Source: Saccharomyces uvarum
Lineage: Eukaryota; Ascomycota; Saccharomycetes; Saccharomycetales; Saccharomycetaceae
Length of the DNA: 64,000 nucleotides
NCBI GenBank assembly: GCA_947243795.1
Contig: OX365938.1
Location: 496,001-560,000, forward strand
Reading direction: 5' to 3'
Positions within the stretch are counted from its first letter, which is position 1, and the number at the start of each line of letters is the position of its first letter. Positions 24,218 through 36,200 of this stretch are shown here, in pieces. Both the position numbers and the translations under genes were made by a program. Under the pieces are notes generated by a model, which made no database searches, had not been told where the DNA came from, and saw only the letters and a program-made list of their open reading frames with translations.

Positions 24218-27200
24218 CTATATGTCTCGAAGAAGCTGTATGGTCGAGCCAGCCACTACCTTAGCCTGGATACGTTCGTAGTCCAGAATCGAGTCTCTTT
24301 GCAGCTGGAGCCACGAGCTCAGTGAATCTGCAGGCTCGACCGTATCATGCAGTATGGTGGTGAGCATTGCCCGTTCTTCTTCATGACTTTCGTGAAGAAG
24401 AGGCTGTGGGATTCGTACCCCAGGAACGATCTGCAGATCGTCCGAGCAGCGGAAAATATGGGCACAAAGTTTCCGGACGACTTGGAGGTCTTCCTCTTCA
24501 TCAATCTTCCCTCCGTATACGATCGTAGCGATGTGGTCCTGCACTTGTGTCCAGGGCACGTTGTTGGCCGGAGTGGTGGCTAGCATGTTTTTTAAGTAGA
24601 CCAGGGCGAATTGGAAGTCGCAATCGTTAAAATAGTATTTCTTAGAAAACCCGTGGGGCACTAGTCGGGTCCTGGCAGTGACCAATGCATGAAACCATGA
24701 CGCTAGGAACTTACAATATGCGCTCCATGCTCCTCCGGATTTATTAATGGAAGCGTGACTTCCCCATAGGTCTTTGACTGTATCCAATATCCCTGGAATC
24801 TCCTCGTATACGAATCTATCGGTTCTTTGTAATAACGGAGGTGGTAGCTTTTCACCGGATAAATGACATGCCATGAATACCTTAAACGTCTCTTGCTCAT
24901 CTGTTGTTTGCGTCTCTTCAATGTTCTTGTACAAATACGTTTTCACCCAAGACATCGACATTTGAAGGTTTTGTAACAGTATCCAACCACCTTGTATTCT
25001 ACACCTTGATATCTCTTCTTGTGCGTAGTTGATATTTTCGATGGACCCCAGAGGGATGATTTTCAACGGTTGATTCGAGGCCTTCGCCAATTCCACTACC
25101 TTAAAGGTGCCATCAACGTCTCTCTCACTTGCCATTGTGAAATAATTAGTTCTCGAATTTGTTATCACATCCATGATATCCCATTCTTGGACGAAAAGTT
25201 CATTTTTAAACCAGTGTACTGCAGAAATATACGATTTAGTCGTGATGTGCTGTAATAATAGGTTCAAGTCATCATTAATATCCATACTCAGGTTTTCCGC
25301 ACCATTCCCATCTCCAGAAAGAATTTCAATTATGGCTAGAATTACTTCCTTGTATTCTTCACTTTCATTATCGAATTTGTACATACAAAACATCGTCATT
25401 GCCATAATCATCTTACATTTTTTGTCAAGAGTGGTGGAAAACTGGCTGTATACTTCTTGGTATAATGTCCAAACAATTTCATCCACTCTAGTCACACCCG
25501 CCCTTGTTTTGCTGTTTTTCTTCTCAAAGACACGTCTGAAACACGATAAAAACTGCGCTATGGAAATGTTGTAAAACCAATGAAACTGACTAAATTTCTC
25601 CAACATGGAAAATAATTTGACACTATGCTTACCTATGATAGAGTATTCTTCTACCAGATTATCAAATTGAGGCATAAATCCTTCTGATTCACGCAATTTC
25701 TTTTCAATGTTTATAGCCTCTTTCTTCAGATGGTTCAAGGTTATCATCAACTCGTCATTTTCTAACATATTCCCCTGTGAATTACTCAATTCTTCCAACA
25801 ACTGCCTTTCCAGATTCTTCAGTTTTATTCTATATTCACTATTCAATTTTATCAACTCTTCCCTTTGTTTTTGCATTTCTTCATTTTCTTCTATCAATGT
25901 AATGTCAAAGACTCTCGTTTCTATACTTTCCTTATTTGTGACAAAATCAATTAACCTTACTCTAGACCTGAGAAATATTGGAATAGCAGCACTAGGGTCA
26001 CAAGAATGGATGAATAATTTAAAGTCGTTGGAAACATCTACTTCATGATCGCCGATTTCTACGGTAACCCTATTTCCGGCATGATTGAATTCGTTAGAAA
26101 TTAACCTGGATATGATCGGATCAAAAAATTCTCCATCTTGAATTATAACTACACTTCCAAATCTAATTGCATTCTCTAGCCTTTTAACGAACCCTTCTTC
26201 GAGGAAACTGAGAATTACTGTCTTACTGCCATAATAATTGGAAATAACTGTCAGTATATGCGAACTTGGGTCCAAAAGAAATGGGACTGTGTTCTTTGAA
26301 TTCATGACAATACTCATATTCTCCAAAAAGTAATCGTTCTTATTTAACCCACATTCAATCCACTTCATTTTTTCATCTAACGGTACCAGATAATCGATGA
26401 ATCGATAATTCAAATCGTATCTGACGCTAAAAGTGTTCAATAAATGCTTTAAATCGCTTAGCTTGTCAAATCTCTCCTTCTCATTTAAGTGCCCAAAATA
26501 AGTTTCATAGATAGACGAAATCACACAGTTCCCAATCAATTCTTGACTTGTCTTCTTGAATTCCTTTGTACTATTTAGCCATCTCTCTTTTTCAAAAGTC
26601 AAACTTTCAACCAGAGATGTGGACCTATCGAGACTAGTTTGCACCTTGCTCATCTCAGTTTTTATAGCCTCAACATCTCTAATCAACAAGCTATATTTTT
26701 GCTTCGATACCTCGATACTAGCTTCCAGATCCTGTGTCATTTCTTCAGCAGCAAGCAAATTGGCCTTTGTTTTCAGTGATTCGAATTCTATCCTCTTCAT
26801 TTCTTCCCTCAGCGGATCTATGTCATGTAAAACTTTACTAAAGTTTATTTGAGCTTTGACCCATTGGTATAGCGGCCCACACGCTTTACTAGCCCTATTC
26901 ACTACTTCATAAGTGAATTTAGGGTCTGCTAAAAATTCTCCTTCCACATACTTTCGAATTTGAGGATTCATATGAAGGGTTGTATCATAATGTACTATAT
27001 TGTGAATAAAATCATCCTTTCTGATAAACTGTTGAATATCTCTCCAATTGTAAAACTGATAACCAAGAATGGCACAAACAGCCTCCATGGCAATTTTTAC
27101 ACCGAAAGGAGGATTCAACATTGATCTTATTTCTGTCAGTTGCTGCTTTTTGATGTTCTTTACACCACGCTGTGCCTCGAGAATGGTAGGCTCTATCTCC

Positions 27201-30200
27201 TGAACACTCTTCATGACAACTTCTTTTCTTTTCCTTATATTCTCTTCTTGGACTTTTAATATCTTTTCGATTCCCTCTGTAGCTTCCTGTTTTCTCTCTG
27301 ATTCATTCTGCTCCATTAGCATATTATCCAATGTCTTCCTAGCTTCCTTTTCCTTCCCTGTAAGTTCAATCTTCTTCTTTGACAAAGTTTTGTTTAATTC
27401 GTTCACCTTCAAGACGGATTCATTCAATTTTTCGAGGCCAACATTAACAAATCTTTGGTTTTCCTTCAACTCTTGATATCTTGATAGAACAAAATTTTCA
27501 AGAGCATGTAAACCGTCCAAAAAATATCCAGGCGATCGTGGGTAAGCTTTGGTATCTTTATAAAAGTTATCGTCAAAACGTAATAAGATATTGATAACAG
27601 CATCTCTTACAGTTTGGTATGGTTTTTTAGACACCAACTCGCTCTTGACCTTGGGCATTTTATAGTCCGTAAATTCCATAGGTATACGTTCCACTATAAC
27701 ACTGGCCACCTGGGACATTGTATTCACGTCCCAATCACCCATCCAATTAATTACACAACGGTTGAAGAGAGCCGGTGAACTTATCATTGCCGAAGACTTG
27801 TTGTCATTAGGATCACAAATTGTAAAAACCACGTGGAGATTTTTAGCAACCTCTCTCACAAACCAGCTATAGAGTTCTTGCTCTGTATCCAATAGAAGAC
27901 CAAGAGCTCTGGTTTTATTCCGCAGGTTGTTCAACAGTTTGTCATATTCCTCCCCTTGGAACAGGTCTGGTACATCAGCATTTGCAAGCAACGTATTCAT
28001 TCTTTCCAGGAATGCCGTTTCTAAAACGTTGGATTCATCAATAATTAAACAAGTACGAGTTTCCCTAATTGAACAATCTAGTAGAGCTTTTTTTAGAGTA
28101 ATATCAAAATCATTGAGAGTAGAGTGACGATGGATCTTTGGTTGAATAACTTTTAAACCATTTAACCATGCAACAAACCTTGTTAATGTAGTTTTACCTG
28201 TCCTACTGGCCCCGATCAGCATCATGTGGCCTTGTACTTGTTTCAAAGCACGATCAATACGCAAAATGTGGTCAATCATAGACTCGTGAATAATCATTGA
28301 CACTTCCAGTTCTTCATCGCAAAATGTTTTGAACCGTTCTTCGATGAAGTTTACGAGGTCTATTTTTTTGACCTCTTTGAAATCAAGACTTAATAAACCT
28401 GAAAAGAGAAGAGAAGTTGAAGCTATATTACCCAAATTCTGGCTGGGAAAAAATACACCAACTGTTTTGTAGAGAATTTCTTCAAAGCTGTTTTTCTCCT
28501 TTATTCCGACCAGCCTATCAGCAAAGATTCTCCAGGCCTCATAGGCCCATAATCGTAATAACGATCCCATTGATTGTCTTGGTCCGTTATTAATTGCTAC
28601 GTAAACACCTCTGACTAAACGTGTCAATTCTCTAGGCGAAAAAATGTAGTGAGATTGAAGATCAGTGTTGTAATGAGTTTTGCATTCGTAATATAAATGG
28701 ACAGAAGCACTAGCAAAGGCCTCAGCATATACTTTGAACTCTGGTGCTAGCTTGAAAATGGCTTTGTAATAAGTTTCATAAATTTGAAACAGAGATTTCT
28801 CACTCGGATAACCAAAATAAAGAACAGCAGTATGACGTGTGAATCTTTCCGACATGGGAATTCTTCCCGGGTCAGTTGGGGGATTACAAGCACCAACAAT
28901 ATGTATTCTCTCTGTGGTCACCCATTTGTTTTCTGGCGTTTTCCAGAATCCTCCCTTTTCTATTAGCTGCCTTAAAAAGAATGTGACCTTTTGAGAACCG
29001 TATTTATCCAGTTTTGGTAAATTAATCTCATCACAAAACAGTACCAATTCTTTAATATCTGACTTTGGGAGTAAGGTAAGGCCTTTCGATGTGGTAACAT
29101 AGTTTGTATGACGATGCAAAGTTGACAAAATATTCTCAGTGGTGGTATCTTTGGAAAAATTAATACCAACCACTTCAAAGCGCGATGACTTCCGGAGCGT
29201 ACTATTCATAATCATTGTTTTACCAGATCCAGGGGGGCCACAAAGAATAATTGCTCTCTCTGAATTCAACAGGTCATAAAACACCTTTTCGTGCTTGATT
29301 GTATCAATTGTAGGGATTATAATATCAGGCTTCATGACATCATGTGCCTCTAAAACAATTGAAGGAACCTGTGAGGTAAGAGAAGTAAAATCCAACGTGT
29401 CCTTTGTAATAACTATATTAGAGTAATCCGGTGATTCCTGATCGGTATATCCAAAATAACTGTTGATAACTTGTATAAAATCCGTTTGTGATTCTGGAGT
29501 TGAGTCACCAGCTAGAGAATATAGTAATGACTGTTTAATTACTAGGGCAACAACGTCCTTCAACTTATAATCGTTGATATTCTCGAGCCACTGCCTATAA
29601 CTTGAGACAAAATAAATAATTAACCGCAATGCAGTCTCTATTTTGTTGAAAGATCTGATCCTCATAATATGCTCTAGTTTATCAACACTTGTAAAAAGGC
29701 TGGTTAGAGAACCCATATTAAAAGCATCTGAGATTGTATCCCTTACTTTGTCGAGCCCTAACATGGATGTTTTATTATCAAGTACTTCAAAGCCTCTACT
29801 GAGCAAACAATTAATCTTAAAGGGGATGGAACATACATCAAATGGAAACCATAGTAAACCGCATCTAGTTATAGTCGCGGGTGTGGCATGGTCGAGATTA
29901 TCTGTTTCAAATATAATATGAAGGTTCGAAGGGATAGGAAGTCTTTCGCCGTTTGGTAGCGTCAGAATTTTATTATCATCAAGCACAGAGTTCATGGCTT
30001 CCACATATTCTGGATCCAAATCGCTATCGAATACGATCCAAACGCTTGAATCCTTGAAAGTTCCTGTGGGATCATCGTTCACCCTTCGTAGAATCGAAGT
30101 AAAAAGTCCATCTCGCCATTCTAGTGTTGCTTTAACCATACTGCCATATATGGATTCCTTTGCGAGGACCTTTGTGTCAATGACATGTACAATATTAGTA

Positions 30201-33200
30201 CGACCATCAAAACTGGCCATGGTATCAATAACCGTCCTCCACGTTGCCGTTTTACCACAACCCGCGTTACCCACAAATATTAGAGCCTGTTGTGTTTGCT
30301 GCATATAAAAAAATTGCAAACATTTTTTAGAAAACTCATCAGATATTGAGAGATTGGTCCTTTGGCAAATATCTTTCCAGCATCGAACAAAAGCCTCCGA
30401 ATCCAAGGCTTCTCCAGTAGAGCCAAATACTTTCAATAACCCTTCGTTAAACACAGATTCATCGGTATCGTTTAATGATGGCAAAATCGCTCTTCTCAAG
30501 CTTTCCACTAATGTTCTTTCCTGTTTACCGAATTCGTCACTCAATGGACTACAATTTCTCAATACACTTTTAAGTGTTCTCAAACCAAAATGATAATGCT
30601 TCATTGGACCGCATTTTGAAGACAGCAGGGCAAGAAATTGAACTATTTTTGATGCCAGTGGTTTAGCGTCTTCAAACCCCAAAATTTGCAATATACTCTC
30701 TGCGATAGTATCACTTTGGGGCGATTTCATAGAAAATTCTCTAAAGTTCTTTTTCAAATTTTCTGGTAATTCTGACCTTCCATTATATCCAGGATTCAAA
30801 GTAATAAATACTGCTGTATGCGTACTTAACGGCGTTTCTTCTTCTAAAAGTGCAGTATAGACCTTCCCGACTTGTAGAGAATTCTGTATTTCTTGAATAT
30901 TGGCAGATACAGCACTTAAAACTTTCTCATCCAGCCTGTTGAATTCATCGAAACATCCCCATGCGCCTATTTGTGTAATACCCACTAGTAACCTAGAAAT
31001 AACCTGATAATCGAATGAGTCATCACAATTAAAGACCACCACCATACGGCCGAGATTTTGACCAAATGCTTTTACTGTTTCTGTTTTACCTGTTCCAGCA
31101 GGACCGAAGAAGCATCCACCGTACTTCTGGTTCAAGGAATCCGTAAGTGCGGCAAACCCATTGAGGAGCAATGGTGTGTAAATCAGCCTTTCTGGAATTC
31201 CAATATACTCAAACCTATACTGCAAGGTATAGTTACTTTGAGAAATAAAAACTGAATCAAAATCATCCAGAGCATCCTTTTTATGATAGAACTTTTGGAC
31301 CTTAGCCCACAATAACTGCGCTTCTTCGGCAGAGGGGCACTTTTCGAGCTCCTCTATAGTATTATCAAAGTGCAAATACTCAACGAGTAAAGACTCAATT
31401 TTCTTTCTCGTATTTTTAGAAGAATTGCTTAACTTATCCAATAATTCTTTAATTTTCTTCCCGGTTTCTTCCTTGTATTTCGAGAACTCATTACTTTGAA
31501 AACATTTTTCAATACGTTCCGTCCATGTAACTTGAGCTGCAAGAAGAATTGCTTGAAATACATAATTAGGCATAATAGATTCCATATCAACACCATTCCT
31601 AAACTTGTCCAAACATTCTTTAAACTGGTTTAAGACACTTAGTTTGATTTCCGTGTCCAAAATACTTAACCACTCTTGAGCTTGGACTGCATTAGACAGC
31701 TTGATTCTTTGATTCAAATCTAGTACTTCACCCTCTAGCGATCTCACACCGGTTATACAGTCCTCAGAAAGGACTATAGAGTCAATACTCCCATACATTT
31801 TCTTCATAAATTTCGAAACATGATCGTAGTGCTTTCCAGATCCTATGATTTTCAAAAGATCATCATTACCCAGAAAGTAAAACCTTGGGAATTTCCTTCT
31901 TTGCTGCTCTAAAAAGTTCGATAGCGACGATTTAATCATCTTTAAAGAATCAATTGTCAATTTTAATGTTGTGTTGTAATTTGGGATATGTATTACTTCA
32001 ATCGTGGTGTCAAGTTGAAACGCTCTTGTAGTCATTATCTTATACTCATTGGTCAAACTGTTGAATTTGGAGGTCTCAAGTGGGAGGAAGTTTTGAATGT
32101 CGGCGTTTTTACCAAGGATTCCATACAAATCCAACCAGTAGAATTGAACTTCAATCCAATTTACCTGAATTTCAGACAACTTTGTTAGTTTGGATTCGAA
32201 ATCCAAACAATCTTGTTCAAAAATCTTATAGTAATTTGAAGTTCTCATGGATATTAGCTCCTCTAAATCTTCTCTACAAGCTTGCTCTAGTACATCCCAT
32301 TCACCCACAAGCTTGATTCCACTCGGATGTTCTCTTACATCATATTGAGCCTCCTTCCAAAAAGTTTTGATCCTGTTCATCGATTTTTCTATAACAAATT
32401 CCTTTTGTGCTCTTTGTATAATTTTTGTAACCAAGACCTCATTCAGCGTCAAATTTAGCAGCATAACATCTTTGAGAGGGAATTCGAATCTATCAACTAA
32501 ACCCTTTTGCACTTGCCTTTTACCGATATCACGAAATATCATGTTCCAATGCCTGGGCTTTAAAGCCGGATCCTTCAACTCAATCAGAGTCCCATTTACA
32601 GAAGTAAGCATATTAATTTGCGAGAACAACGACTTGAATATTTCAAATTGTTTGACAACTCTGGGAAGCTCATTCGCGCTTTGAAGAAGGTCAGTTAGCT
32701 GCAGTTGAAGTGACAGTATATCTATCCTGCACCACGGCGTTTCGACAGTCTTCTGTAAATTTTTCCAAAGATCCTCAATACTTTTCCAAACTAGCTTATA
32801 CTGTTTAACTTCCTCCACAGTGCGTGCTAGTTGGTCCTTTAAAATAACAGGAATAAGTAACATTTTTGCAGCATCTGTAACACAATCCACTTTTGTCTTC
32901 AATGTAGACAGTGATTTATTAAACAAGTCCAAGATTTCAAGTGCTTCAGGAGGAGTTACTGTTGGAGATATGGGTTTCCTAACTGACCAACTCTCATTCA
33001 AAGATCGCGATAACCCATCAATGTTTTTGACCTCTTGCTCTAACCGTTGAGCAATTAACACGCGGTGTTTTTGCATCTCTTGTTCCACACGGCCCAAACA
33101 TTCCCTTAGCGTACCAAAATCAATGTCGACCTGTTCTATGTAAACAAACTTTGGCGGAAATTCCACCCTAAGTTTCGTAAGTGTCCTTGTGACTGATCTC

Positions 33201-36200
33201 AGTAGCTTAATTTGTGCTTCTCGTTCAATGACATGCCTTTTGTTCATAGTGACTGCCTCAATTATTATGGTTATATTTTTTAAAGATGAAAAATTTACAT
33301 CCATATCTTCTAGAGCCTCTCTATCCTTATTCATATCTTCATCTAATTGTCTAGCATCGTGATCATACAGTTTCAAAAGATATTTGCAGACATACAAGAC
33401 CCAAAAGTCGATTTTTGAGCGGATATAATTGTGTGTTTCTTGGGTTTGAATCTCGAAATTTGTTGCAAAGTTATTTCGACTCAAAAGTTGATCAAAGCTT
33501 GACTTAGAATCAAGAAGCCCCGTTAAGATCTCAAAACATTTTTGAGTACTGTTATCGATTGTCTCTAAAACACTTTGCTCCGTAATTTTCCAAAGGAAGT
33601 CCATTTTTTGCCATTCTTTGACGTACGCATTGATTTTAAGGTACAGGGCTTGGATCTCTTCTAAAGAATTTTTAATATCGTCTTCTAGCTTGCTTACCAC
33701 TGTCTCAAATATCAACGTCGTCGAAACAGGATTGTCCGAGTCATGCAGCAACTCAATTTGAGTAACTGTCTTCAAAAGAATCTCAATATCTTTCAGTAGA
33801 AATCCCTTTATTTCATTTAAGGATGGTGATGGTGTTATTTTACCCTTAGCGAATTCAAGCTTAAATGTGTGCTTAGGAAAACGAAGATTCTTTACGTTTA
33901 TAGAGGTCTTCTCCAGAAGTATGCTAATAATCAAATCATTAAACCCGGGGATATAGTTACTTACGCTAGCAAGACCCTTGGCAGAAAAATCTTCAAGAAT
34001 GTCCTGAATATTACCTATTACCTTTTTCACTTTGTAAAACTCGCTAGCAGTGCCTTCAAAGCGATTCAAAAGATTGAATTCCTTTGCAAGCTGAGCTTCC
34101 GAATTTTTTAAAATTTGGTAATCAAAAATGACATCATTGATTACATTTTCTAATACGTCCAGACTGTGAGGGGAGCATGGTGTTTCCTGATTAGTCGAAT
34201 CAACCACGTGTAAGGATTCCCAGGATGTTTCTAAAAATTGTTGCAATATCATCCATACAGTTTGAATTCTCTTCTTCAAAAAAACATTTGTATAAAAATT
34301 TTCCGAAAGTGATTTGTTAACTGAAAAAAACGTTTGAGTAAGTTCAACTAGGGTGATTGCTCGGGGATATAAGTTCATATAAGCTCTCGCAATACGTGCC
34401 ACATGGCTAGGCACCTGAAACGCCATGTAGGTTAGATTTCTCAACTCTTTATAGGCAGCAGCTAAGACAAAATCGAAATTCACTTTTAATTCATAACTAT
34501 CCTTGTTATTTCTTATAAGTTTTAGAACGGGCATAATCAAAAGGTTTGTCGTTATTTGTTCAGGGAAGTTATTCAACCACTGCAAAAAAACCTCTTGAGG
34601 ATTTGTATCCTTTCTTAGTTGCAGTATCGAGGTGGATATTAAGCGTCCTTCTAGTGTATCACTCCAACTAGAACCAAAGAGCGCTTCCAGATATTGGTCA
34701 ATTTTATCGATATGGGATTGGACTCTTAAGTAGTAAGAGATTTTTGCAGATATGGGGGGGATATCATTCAATTCTTCCAATTGCAGAATTTCGGGCAAAG
34801 AGTTTAATCCAGCTTCTAGTTGCAATATTTCTTTTTTTATCTCAGTTGACAATATCTGCTGATTCTCTTGTACTTTTACTTTTATTCGAGGGCAAAATTC
34901 CATTAACGGCTTAAATTTAACCAAATTGCTTAATTTTTCAATTGGATAGCGGCCAGAATCAACTACATTTGCCAGCAAGCTTTGCAACTTTGTCTCCAAA
35001 TCAAACATGCTTTTACTATATTGATGCTCAGATTGTTCTAATCTCAATTTGAAATTTGTAGAAATATCATCTATCTGTTGAAATGGTTCGTACAACTTCT
35101 GTATTTCGTCATTATAAGTAGAGGGGGATATAGCCTTTAATGTTTCGGCTAATGAAAAAAATCTGTTACGTGTCGTTAGAATTTGGTTTAAAGTATCTTT
35201 TACATGCTCACTTGTGAATGTCAGCTTTTGTGATAGTAATTCATGTGGTGCATTTTTCCTGAGATCCTCTCTAATTAAAAGATTGATGTCTTGCACAATG
35301 ACATCCCAATCTTCTATCGTATGAATTGAATTTTTATACAAGACCAAAAAAGAGCCATATTCTAACTTAAAGATATTTGAGAGGCTGTTTAGGAGTGCAT
35401 CTATAACTTCTTGAGAGACTTTGTCCATCAGAATAATAAATCTTTGAACTGGATAGTTCGAGTATCTAAACCTTTTCAATGAGGATGCCAAAGTGACAAA
35501 TAATCCACGTAGGTGTTCAAGGCTAGTTGACTGATGAACTTCATCGATGGGGATTGATGATAAAAACTGGTCGTATCTATCTACTTGTTTCAACTTTTCT
35601 GAAAGTGTGCCTTCATTTAACATGTTTGTTAAGTTATGAAATCTTTTTGCGCTGGTTAAAATGGATAGACATATTTGAAATCCTTGATTTTGTGTTTGTT
35701 GAATAAGCGATTTTAATACCTCGTGCAAATTCGACCAAAATTCTAGCTCATTTAAAACTGAACCGTCTTTTATATCTCTGTCAATGGCCAATGTTTGTTT
35801 GATGACCAAGACCCATTTGTTTGCTACGCTTTGCAAAGGGTTTAAAATTTTTATATCATTCAAGTCATTGCTGGAGAAATAGTTTGCATAGTCATGTGAA
35901 GTGGCACCTTTCGAAACAGCATCTTTAATACTATTAGGAACCATTTCCAAAAGGTCTGGAGTTTCAATTGAATTATGAAGCTGCTGAAATTGCTTAGATA
36001 TATCATCTAGTTTCCTTCTGGTCTTATCTATGGTCTCGACAGAATATGACTTTGCATCGGACTTCACCAATTGACCGAATACAGATGATACACCATGAGT
36101 GACAATAGAAGCCAAGTTTCCTGTGTTTACGGGACCGGGCAAGTATATCACATTTACTTGCGTTGTTATCGGCTCTGCATCCACAATTGCATTTTTAGAC